Assembly: GCF_008124715.1 (NCBI RefSeq) | Contig: NZ_VNHO01000010.1 | Coordinates: forward strand, 26,578-90,577 | Length of the DNA: 64,000 nucleotides | Direction of reading: 5' to 3' | Source: Thermosediminibacter litoriperuensis | Lineage (GTDB): Bacteria > Bacillota > Thermosediminibacteria > Thermosediminibacterales > Thermosediminibacteraceae | Part shown: positions 1 through 7,004 of the stretch, one piece after another | How positions within the stretch are numbered: position 1 is the first letter of the stretch | How the letters are laid out: each line of letters starts with the position of its first letter | Translations under genes and position numbers: made by a program | The notes under the pieces: generated by a model | What the model saw: only the letters and a program-made list of their open reading frames with translations | Told to the model about the DNA's origin: nothing | The model's database searches: none

Positions 1-3
1 TTC

Positions 4-98
4 GTTTTTAGCCCACCTATAAGGGATTGAAATTGAATATACGCTTCACCTTTTCACCTCCCCTTAATGTTTTTAGCCTACCTATAAGGGATTGAAAT
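4..98 (+). CRISPR. 3'-terminal part of a CRISPR array (two repeats, one spacer)
   Basis: Two 30-nt repeats lie at 4-33 and 69-98, separated by a 35-nt spacer (34-68). They differ at one position (AGCCCACC versus AGCCTACC) and share the core CCTATAAGGGATTGAAAT. The 3' end ATTGAAAT resembles the ATTGAAA-type crRNA tag of clostridial type I-B/III-B repeats, so transcription is probably rightward and the leader and cas genes lie left of the window. No further intact repeat follows. A terminator at 132-155 suggests this is the trailer end. The array type cannot be fixed without cas genes. Confidence 0.85.
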
Positions 99-131
99 TT
101 CCGTCCTTGTTGACCCCTGCTTTGATAGAAA

Positions 132-155
132 GCACCTACTGCGTGGGTGTTTTTT
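132..155 (+). terminator. Intrinsic terminator after the CRISPR array
   Basis: A six-pair stem (CACCTA 133-138 with TGGGTG 144-149, loop CTGCG) is followed by a run of six T. It would end a rightward CRISPR transcript before the hydrogenase promoter. Confidence 0.65.
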
Positions 156-254
156 AGCTTTTATAGGCTGATTGGATAAAAAGAAATAACTAAATCCAAA
201 AGTTATACCCAAATTATTATAATGTGAAATCCAAAAACCTTAATAGTTAAGTAA

Positions 255-284
255 TTGACTTACATTGCGTGAATAATGTATAAT
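255..284 (+). promoter_or_regulatory. SigmaA-type promoter of the hydrogenase operon
   Basis: TTGACT (255-260), an 18-nt spacer and a perfect TATAAT (279-284) lie upstream of the [2Fe-2S] gene at 442. Transcription would start near 291, giving an untranslated leader of about 150 nt. Confidence 0.65.
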
Positions 285-290
285 GAAATA

Positions 291-441
291 AGAATTGTTA
301 ATTATTTAACAAAATTTCTGTAACCCGTAGCTCACCGGTAAGGTGAGGGAAGCCGGCGGCAGAGATAAAAGCAGGGTAATAGACAACACCGCGGAAAAGA
401 TAGGGAGACTGATTAACCAGCTTTTGTAAGAGGGGTGCCCT
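291..441 (+). other. Long, possibly structured 5' leader of the hydrogenase operon
   Basis: The stretch between the promoter and the first gene holds a hairpin CTCACC-ggtaa-GGTGAG (331-347), directly followed by a short GCC-ggc-GGC element. It then carries a short open frame ending at 429 that has no convincing start. I compared it by memory with cobalamin, TPP, Moco, c-di-GMP, THF and fluoride riboswitch consensus motifs and saw no match. It may be a regulatory leader or debris of an older gene. Confidence 0.3.
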
Positions 442-696
442 ATGATCGAGATAACGGTATGTGTGGGGAGTTCATGCCATTTGAAGGGGGCCTATGAGGT
501 GATCAAGGAGTTTGAAAGGCAAATTCCCCTTTACGGCCTGGAGAATGTGGTGGAACTCAAGGCGGGATTCTGCCTGGGCAGGTGTGCCGAAGCGGTAACG
601 GTGAAGATTGGAGGTAAATATTTCACCTCCGTAGCTTCGAAAGATGTGGCAGGGCTTCTGGAAGTCGTAAAGAACGGCGGCGTAAAGGAGGATTGA
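442..696 (+). CDS. Thioredoxin-like [2Fe-2S] ferredoxin (NuoE/HydC-like)
   Basis: The 84-residue protein has the four-cysteine pattern of thioredoxin-fold [2Fe-2S] proteins: C7-x4-C12 near the N terminus and C44-x3-C48 in GFCLGRC. It lacks the helical N-terminal part of a full NuoE, so it is a stand-alone small carrier. It starts at ATG 442 behind AGAGGGG. Its stop overlaps the region of the hydrogenase start, so the two are translationally linked. By analogy with other [FeFe] hydrogenase operons it probably passes electrons to or from the next protein; this is inference. Confidence 0.85.
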   Translation: MIEITVCVGSSCHLKGAYEVIKEFERQIPLYGLENVVELKAGFCLGRCAEAVTVKIGGKYFTSVASKDVAGLLEVVKNGGVKED

Positions 697-698
697 TT

Positions 699-2426
699 TT
701 GGACGTAATCAGCGTATCCCGGGCAAACTGCAAAAATTGCTACCGGTGCGTCAGGCACTGTCCGGTCAAGGCCATAAAAATAACGGGCGGACAGGCCGAG
801 GTGGTGGATAGGCTGTGCCTTTACTGCGGAAGTTGCGTCACCGAGTGTCCCCAGAACGCCAAAAAAGTAAGGAACGACCTGGACGCCGTAAAGCAATTCA
901 TACAGGCCGGGGAAAAGGTTCTGGCCTCCATCGCCCCTTCATACCCCGCCGCCTTCGGCGTGGATTCCCCCGGCGAGATGTTTTACCTATTGAAGAACCT
1001 GGGGTTCTGCGGAGCCGAGGAAACGGCGGTGGGGGCCGAGCTGGTGTCCGTGGAATACCGCCGGCTGATCGAGGAGGGGCAGACCGGCCCCATCATAACC
1101 ACGGCCTGTCCGGTTGTTAAGAATCTGGCGGAGAAATACCACCCGGGACTTATAGGCAATTTGGCTCCGGTGGTTTCCCCCATGGTGGCCCACGCCAGAT
1201 TGTTGAAGCAAAGATACGGGCGGGACGTCAAGGTGGTGTTTATAGGCCCCTGCATTGCAAAAAAGGCCGAAGCTCGAGACCGGAGCGTTGCGGGCGATGT
1301 GGATGCGGTGCTCACCTTCCGGGAATTGATGGATTGGTTGGAGGAAAAAGCTCCTGCTGCGGCCCGGGTCGAGTCCGAAAACCTGGAAGGCGCCCGGCAG
1401 CCCTTTATTGCCAGGAGCTACCCTTTGCCCGGGGGGCTTTTGAAGACATCTTCGATCACCGGTGACCTCTTGTCCCGGGAGGTGGTTGTAGTAGACGGCA
1501 TGGAGGACTGCATGGAACTTTTAGACGCCCTGGAACGGAAAAGTGTAAACGGCCGGCTTTTTGAAATGATGGCGTGCAGGGGCGGTTGTATCGGCGGGCC
1601 TTTAATGCCGACCGGCAGGTCCCTTTATGAGCGAAGGCAGAGGCTGCTTTCATTTATAGAAAATAACCGTTGGCAGGCGGATTATAGAAATATTGAGGTA
1701 GACGGGGCGGGTATTGACCTCAGAAGATCTTTCGAGCCGAAGGCCTTTAAAGCGCCCCGGCCGACCGAACCAGAGATAAGAGAAATACTGGCATCAATAG
1801 GCAAAGCAACCCCCGAAAAGGAACTGAACTGCGGGGCGTGCGGATATCCTTCCTGCCGCAAAAAGGCCGAGGCCGTCTACCAGGGAATGGCGGAGCCGGA
1901 CATGTGCATTCCTTACATGAGGTCCAGGGCCGAATCCCTGGCCAACCTGATCATAGACCACGCCCCGAACGGCATCATTCTGGTAGATGGGAACATGAAT
2001 ATAAAAGAAATAAATAAAGCGGCGGAGAAAATGTTTAATGCGGACAGGGAACAGGTAATAGGGAAGCCCCTTTCTACAATCATCGACGACAGGGATTTCG
2101 CCTGGGTGCTGGCCAATAAAACCGGCCTGCAGGATAAAAAGGTAAACTATCCCCTGAATTCTTTGATCACCCTTCAGACCATATGCTATATCGGAGGAGA
2201 GGACCTGGTGCTGGCCATTATTCAGGATATCACCGAGCAGGAAAAGCATAGGATGGAACTGGAAAGGGTGAGGGAGGAGACCCTGGAGAAAGCCCAGGAA
2301 GTGATAAACAGGCAGATGCGTGTGGCCCAGGAAATAGCGGGCCTGCTGGGAGAGACGACGGCGGAGAGCAAGGTGCTGCTCCTTAAGCTCATGGAACTGG
2401 TGAAAAGCAGGGGAGAAGAAAAGTGA
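699..2426 (+). CDS. Group C (sensory) [FeFe] hydrogenase with PAS domain
   Basis: Domains in order: two [4Fe-4S] ferredoxin motifs (CKNCYRCVRHCP and CLYCGSCVTECP, residues about 10-50), an H-cluster domain (about 70-340), a further Fe-S motif CGACGYPSC (about residue 380) and a PAS domain (about 410-520) ending in a helix-rich tail. The H-cluster motifs are divergent: TTACPVV for L1, GPCIAKKAE for L2 and MACRGGCIGG for L3. That pattern plus the PAS domain is typical of group C sensory enzymes. The ribosome site AAAGGAGG (684-691) favours TTG 699 over TTG 693. It sits between a [2Fe-2S] protein and a PP2C phosphatase, so H2 or redox sensing is more likely than bulk H2 turnover. Confidence 0.88.
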   Translation: MDVISVSRANCKNCYRCVRHCPVKAIKITGGQAEVVDRLCLYCGSCVTECPQNAKKVRNDLDAVKQFIQAGEKVLASIAPSYPAAFGVDSPGEMFYLLKNLGFCGAEETAVGAELVSVEYRRLIEEGQTGPIITTACPVVKNLAEKYHPGLIGNLAPVVSPMVAHARLLKQRYGRDVKVVFIGPCIAKKAEARDRSVAGDVDAVLTFRELMDWLEEKAPAAARVESENLEGARQPFIARSYPLPGGLLKTSSITGDLLSREVVVVDGMEDCMELLDALERKSVNGRLFEMMACRGGCIGGPLMPTGRSLYERRQRLLSFIENNRWQADYRNIEVDGAGIDLRRSFEPKAFKAPRPTEPEIREILASIGKATPEKELNCGACGYPSCRKKAEAVYQGMAEPDMCIPYMRSRAESLANLIIDHAPNGIILVDGNMNIKEINKAAEKMFNADREQVIGKPLSTIIDDRDFAWVLANKTGLQDKKVNYPLNSLITLQTICYIGGEDLVLAIIQDITEQEKHRMELERVREETLEKAQEVINRQMRVAQEIAGLLGETTAESKVLLLKLMELVKSRGEEK

Positions 2427-3602
2427 AGGTCTTTGCCGAGGTGTTCACCAAAAGCCTCACAAAAAAAGGGGAAGAGCTGTGCGGGGACAGCGTTGAGGTG
2501 GTCCAGTCCGAAGACGGGATAATCGCCGTAATGGCCGACGGCCTGGGGAGCGGCGTAAAGGCCAGTATACTCTCCACCCTCACGGTCAGGATCGCTTCCA
2601 CCATGATAAAAAACAGAGCGTCTATAGAAGAAGTGGTTAAGACCATAATAAATACTCTCCCCGTGTGCAGGGTGAGGCAGCTGGCTTATTCCACCTTTTC
2701 CATACTGGAGATAGATGACGACGGCAAAGGAAGGCTTTTTGAATTCGACAATCCCGCCGTGATATACCTTCGTGATGGGAGGGTCATGGGCCTGCCCTGC
2801 CGGGAATTGAAGGTGGAGAACAGGAGGATTCTGGAATATCGGTTCGAAGCCCTTCCGGGGGATAAAGTGTTCCTGGTGAGTGACGGCGTCATCCATGCGG
2901 GGGTAGGGGGTATCCTGAATCTGGGATGGCAGTGGTCCAATGTGGCCGAATACCTGCAGAGGCTCGACAAAAGGGGATGCTTCGCGGCTGAGATGGTGGA
3001 CCAGCTGATCAGAACGTGCAGCCACCTTTATTTCGACAGCCCGGGGGACGATACTACGGTGGTGGGAGTGGGTATAAGGAAGCCGGAGCCGCTCACGGTA
3101 CTGGTTGGCCCCCCCCGAGGACAGGGCAAAGGATGCAGAAGTCGTGAAAAAACTCACCGGCAGCGAAGGGAAAAAGGTAGTCTGCGGAGGAACCACCGCA
3201 AATATCGTTTCCAGGGAAACGGGAAGGAAGATTATCACAAACATGGATTATGCAGACCCGGCGGTACCTCCCGCCGGCAGTATAGAAGGAATAGACCTCG
3301 TAACCGAAGGTTTGATAACTTTAACCAGGTGTGTCGAGGTCTTGAGAAATTTTGTAAGCAGGTATTCCTTTTCCCCCCACTTCCTGGACGAGATAAGGAA
3401 AAAAAGGGACGGCGTTTCCATGCTGGCGGACCTGCTCGTCAACCGTTCCACCCACATCCGGTTTCTGGTGGGGCGGGCGGTCAATCCCGCCCACAGGAAT
3501 CCATACCTTCCGGAGGGTGCCGGCGACAAGCTCAAGATAGTGGAGGAACTGGCCCAAATCCTGAAAAAGTGCGGCAAGAGGGTGTTTATAGAGCTTTATT
3601 AG
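2423..3602 (+). pseudogene. SpoIIE/PP2C-type serine phosphatase, frameshifted at a C8 run
   Basis: The first about 230 residues carry PP2C/SpoIIE landmarks: MADGLGSGVKAS, FLVSDGVIHAG and GDDTTVVGVG. At 3109-3116 there are eight C residues. With seven, the reading frame would continue smoothly (PPEDRAKDAEVVKKL...) to a stop at 3600-3602, giving about 392 residues. With eight, the frame runs into unrelated sequence and stops at 3664. It starts at GTG 2423, overlapping the hydrogenase stop. Group C hydrogenases are commonly linked to such phosphatases, so the pair would form a signalling route. The lesion could be a mutation, a slippery phase-variable tract or a base-calling error. Confidence 0.8.
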
Positions 3603-3630
3603 ATGAAAAAGAGGCGGTGGCTCTTATTTA

Positions 3631-3640
3631 CAAAATGTCT
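3631..3640 (+). promoter_or_regulatory. Candidate activator site, copy 1 (CAAAATGTCT)
   Basis: This ten-mer, followed by GAAAATTG, lies just upstream of the sigma-54 activator gene. It is repeated exactly upstream of the sigma-54 promoter at 5251. Autoregulation by the activator would explain its position. The assignment is inference. Confidence 0.35.
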
Positions 3641-3691
3641 GAAAATTGCTATCATATTTATTGAAAATGATATGGCATGGAGGGGGGTACA

Positions 3692-5125
3692 ATGGTCCGG
3701 GTTGACTATAAATTTCTCTTTGAATCCATGCTCGCCCACTTGAAGCAGGGTATTCTGGTGGTGGACACAAAAGCGAACGTCATATTCTACAATGAGCCCG
3801 TGACCCAGATAGCAGGAATAAACCCCCAGGAAGCTATAGGTAAAAATATTTTGGAGATATTTCCCGACCTCACGCCGGAAACCAGTACTTTTTACTACGT
3901 CCTGAGGACCGGCAAGCCCCTGGTTGACTACATTCAGACCTATATCAATTTCAAAGGCGAAAAGGTTACAACCTTGACATCCACCATGCCGCTGATAAAG
4001 TGTGGGAAAATAGTGGGGGCCTTCGAACTTTACAGGGAATTATCCACCGTAAGGGAGCTATCGGAAAAGATCGTTTCACTGCAGAGGGAGCTTTACAAGA
4101 AAGCTTCCTGTGAAAAAAATCACATTGATTGCAGGGCAGTGTACACCTTTGACGACATAATAGGAAAAAGCCCTGCCATCAGGGAATTGATAGAAAGGGC
4201 AAAGAAGGTTGCGGACAGTCCTTCACCGATCCTTGTGTACGGAGAGACGGGAACAGGAAAGGAATTGCTCGTTCAAGCTATACACAACGCCAGCCTTTTA
4301 AGAAGAGATAAGCCGTTTATTGCCCAGAACTGTGCAGCTCTGCCGAAAACCCTGTTGGAAGGGATTCTCTTTGGCACCACCGCCGGCAGCTTTACCGGAG
4401 CCAGAGACAGGCCGGGGCTTTTCGAACTGGCCAATGGAGGTACACTCTTTTTAGACGAAATTAATTCCATGGATATAGAACTTCAGGCCAAACTCCTGAG
4501 GGTCCTCCAGGACGGCGTCATAAGGAGGGTGGGAGGAGTAAGGACTACCGTTGTCGACGTGAGGGTCATTGCTTCCACCAACGAACCTCCCCGAAAGGCC
4601 ATCGAGAGAAAGCTTCTCAGAGAGGATTTGTACTACAGATTAAATGTAATATCTCTGAAAATCCCCCCGCTGAGGGAGAGGAAAGAAGATATCCCGCTGC
4701 TCGTAGAACACTTTATTAAGCTTTACAATAAACAGCTGGGGAAGAATGTAAAGGGCGTTTCTCCGGGAGTCATGGAACTTTTCATGAACTACCGGTGGCC
4801 CGGAAATGTGAGGGAACTGAAGTCTATCATAGAGAATGCAATGAATTTTATAGAAGGGGAAATAATAGAAGTAAAAAATTTGTCCCAAAACTATGATTAT
4901 TTTCTGAACCAGGAAGAAATTAGGCCTATGCGATATAATTCTAATTCCGATTTGCCGTCACTAAATGAGGCAGTTGGGAATTTTGAGAAAAACTTAATCC
5001 TGAAAGCAATATGCGCAGCTAATGGAAATTATGCCAAGGCGGCACGGCTACTGAAAGTACCACGGCAGACGCTACACAATAAAGTAAAAAAATATGGACT
5101 TATGAAAAAAAATATTATAAAATGA
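3692..5125 (+). CDS. PAS-AAA+ sigma-54-dependent transcriptional activator
   Basis: The protein has an N-terminal PAS domain (about 1-115), a sigma-54 AAA+ domain with Walker A GETGTGKELL and Walker B LFLDEI, and a C-terminal Fis-type helix-turn-helix (NYAKAARLLKVPRQTLHNKV). The sigma-54 contact loop reads GSFTGA rather than the usual GAFTGA. The start at ATG 3692 is preferred to ATG 3677 because GGAGGGGGG (3679-3687) is correctly spaced for it. The next operon begins with a near-perfect sigma-54 promoter at 5251, so that operon is the likely target. The ligand is unknown; the adjacent hydrogenase makes redox input possible, the downstream genes make an amino acid possible. Confidence 0.9.
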   Translation: MVRVDYKFLFESMLAHLKQGILVVDTKANVIFYNEPVTQIAGINPQEAIGKNILEIFPDLTPETSTFYYVLRTGKPLVDYIQTYINFKGEKVTTLTSTMPLIKCGKIVGAFELYRELSTVRELSEKIVSLQRELYKKASCEKNHIDCRAVYTFDDIIGKSPAIRELIERAKKVADSPSPILVYGETGTGKELLVQAIHNASLLRRDKPFIAQNCAALPKTLLEGILFGTTAGSFTGARDRPGLFELANGGTLFLDEINSMDIELQAKLLRVLQDGVIRRVGGVRTTVVDVRVIASTNEPPRKAIERKLLREDLYYRLNVISLKIPPLRERKEDIPLLVEHFIKLYNKQLGKNVKGVSPGVMELFMNYRWPGNVRELKSIIENAMNFIEGEIIEVKNLSQNYDYFLNQEEIRPMRYNSNSDLPSLNEAVGNFEKNLILKAICAANGNYAKAARLLKVPRQTLHNKVKKYGLMKKNIIK

Positions 5126-5130
5126 TCGTC

Positions 5131-5140
5131 CAAAATGTCT
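5131..5140 (+). promoter_or_regulatory. Candidate upstream activator site, copy 2 (CAAAATGTCT)
   Basis: An exact copy of the ten-mer at 3631-3640, here followed by CAAAAATG. It lies about 110-120 nt upstream of the -24 element at 5251, the usual distance for enhancer-like sites of sigma-54 activators. No second half-site is obvious. Confidence 0.4.
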
Positions 5141-5154
5141 CAAAAATGGTTTTT

Positions 5155-5187
5155 AGCGTCCCGATAACGGGACGTTATTTTTATTTG
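5155..5187 (+). terminator. Intrinsic terminator of the activator gene
   Basis: GCGTCCCG (5156-5163) pairs with CGGGACGT (5168-5175) around an ATAA loop and is followed by TATTTTTATTT. It separates the activator transcript from the next operon. Confidence 0.8.
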
Positions 5188-5250
5188 AATTTTGACCAAG
5201 ATTTAGATTTTCTTAAGTTCTGCGGCATATTATTTCAATTTGATTATTAT

Positions 5251-5266
5251 TGGCACATTATTTGCA
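5251..5266 (+). promoter_or_regulatory. Sigma-54 (-24/-12) promoter of the symporter-dehydratase operon
   Basis: TGGCAC (5251-5256), five bases, then TTTGCA places the invariant GG (5252-5253) and GC (5264-5265) exactly 12 nt apart. This matches the consensus TGGCACG-N4-TTGC. The cognate activator is probably the gene just upstream. Confidence 0.85.
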
Positions 5267-5376
5267 AAACAAATATATTGGAATATTAAGAATAAAAAGA
5301 TGGGAGGTGAAATTACTATCCGGTCAATTAAATTTAAAGTTAATAAATTATTTAAAATTAAGAAAGGAGTCAGAGG

Positions 5377-6852
5377 ATGAACAATAAAAGGGAGCAATGG
5401 GGTAGTCGTATAGGATTTATATTGGCTTCATAGGGTATGGCTGTAGGCACGGGGAATATATGGAGATTTCCTAGAATGGCAGGCCTTTACGATGGTGGAT
5501 CTTTCCTGATCGCTTATCTCGTAGCAAATCTAATGTGGGCTATACCACTTATGTTAACCGAAATTGGTATCGGTAAGAGGATGAGAATGGGGACAATTGG
5601 TTCTTTCAGAGATTTTGTTGGTAAGAAATATGCATGGTTGGGTGCATGGTGTGCTTTTGTTTGCGCTGCAATTACCTTTTATTATGCGGTAGTATTTTCG
5701 TGGGCTTTAAGATATTTCTTTATGGCCGTTATTGGCACTATCAAGCCGGGATTAAACAGCCAAGCTTTATGGGACGGTATTATAAATGATCCTTTACAGG
5801 GAATTTTATGGAACTTTATCGCTGCTGCAATTGCCGGAATAATCATCTATAAAGGTGTTCAGGGCGGATTGGAGAAAACTAATAAAATCATGATACCTGC
5901 ACTTTTCATTTCGCTTATCGCAACGGCTATATGGGGCCTTTCCAAACCCGGTGCTACTTTGGGGCTGAAATACTTATTTGTACCCAACTGGGCGGCTCTG
6001 GCATCTCCTGCAGTATGGCTTAATGCTTTTGCGCAGGCATCGTGGTCTACAGGAGCTGGCTGGGGTGAAACGCTAACATGCGCTGTATATACAAAGGAAA
6101 ATGAAGACGTTGTGGCAAATACGCACATGATTGTGTTTGGCGATATGCTCGGGGCGATGTGTGGAGCGCTGGCTGTTTTGCCTTTAGTGTTTGCTTTTTC
6201 TCCCAGTGAAGCTGCGGCTATAGAAACACTTAAATCGGGCAACTATGGACTGACCTTTATATATTTGACCAAGTTCTTTGCAGAGGCGCCCGGAGGTGCT
6301 CTGATTGCATCCTTGTTCTTCCTGGCTCTTTCGTTTGCTGCTTTATCATCGCTATTGCCTCAAACGGAGGTTATCGTACGCAACTATATAGATGCTGGTT
6401 ACGACCGAAAGAAAGCGACTCTTCTTGTATCGATTGCCGTATTTATTTTAGGCATGCCCTCAGCAGCTAGCATAAAATTCTTAAACAACCAGGACTGGGT
6501 ATGGGGTGTAGCGCTCCTCGTCAGCGGTGTCATGTTTGCCTTTGCAGTTTGTAAATATGGTGTTGACAGAGTGAGAACCGAATTGATTAATCCGGACAGC
6601 GATATTATGATAGGAAAATCTTATAATATTCGCATTATGCTATTCCCGGTGCTCTTTACGGTGCTCTTCGGCTGGTGGATATGGCAGTCGAAAACATGGC
6701 ATCCGACCGATTGGTGGAATCCCTTCCTGGAGGATAGCGTTGGAACGATAATATTCCAGTTTGCTATTGTCGGGCTTGCGTTATACCTCATGAATGATAA
6801 GTTAGCAAAGTGGGTTAAGTCAGGGTCTGTTCCCGGCGAAACCATAAGATAG
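5377..6852 (+). pseudogene. NSS-family sodium:amino-acid symporter with an in-frame amber codon
   Basis: Reading from ATG 5377 behind AAAGGAG gives MNNKREQWGSRIGFILAS, then TAG at 5431-5433, then GMAVGTGNIWRFP and about 470 more residues of a typical multi-pass NSS/LeuT-type transporter. Aligned to LeuT from memory, the stop takes the place of residue Ala19, within TM1 beside the sodium-binding residues. Reinitiation at ATG 5437 would lose TM1a and has no good ribosome site. The rest of the frame is intact. A small partner gene follows, then a HypD-like dehydratase, so the substrate may be hydroxyproline or a related amino acid; this is inferred from context. Confidence 0.8.
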
Positions 6853-6863
6853 GGGGTAAATAA

Positions 6864-6968
6864 ATGGTTGAGACAATAATTTGGATGATTATTATGATTT
6901 CCATTTTTCTAGGGGGCTTTATATATTATGCAATCATCGCAGCAATGGGTGAGCAGAGAAAGAGATAA
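6864..6968 (+). CDS. Small single-span partner of the NSS symporter (MetS-like)
   Basis: This 34-residue ORF starts at ATG 6864 behind AGGGGG and stops at 6966-6968. It has a single hydrophobic segment (about residues 5-26) and a charged tail GEQRKR. Short MetS-type subunits are known directly downstream of MetP-like NSS transporters in Gram-positive bacteria. The order, the 11-nt spacing and the topology match. Its preservation argues that the transporter locus was under selection recently. Confidence 0.65.
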   Translation: MVETIIWMIIMISIFLGGFIYYAIIAAMGEQRKR

Positions 6969-7004
6969 TGTAATGATAATTTCTATTTTCAGGAGGCGAA
7001 AACT

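Noticed and set aside
99-190. Possible third, degenerate CRISPR repeat (GTTTTTTAGC... near 149-178)
   Set aside because: Only the first ten or so bases match, the distance from the previous repeat is too long for a spacer, and the T-run belongs to a terminator hairpin.
331-429. Short open frame before the [2Fe-2S] gene (ending INQLL-stop)
   Set aside because: No convincing start codon or ribosome site and no recognised homology; treated as leader sequence.
2222-3244. 340-codon open frame on the minus strand
   Set aside because: Entirely antisense to the hydrogenase end and phosphatase gene, low-complexity product; a coding shadow.
5431-5433. Amber codon as pyrrolysine
   Set aside because: Nothing in the window points to Pyl use (no pylTS, no methylamine genes, other TAG codons serve as ordinary stops); kept only as one untested option.
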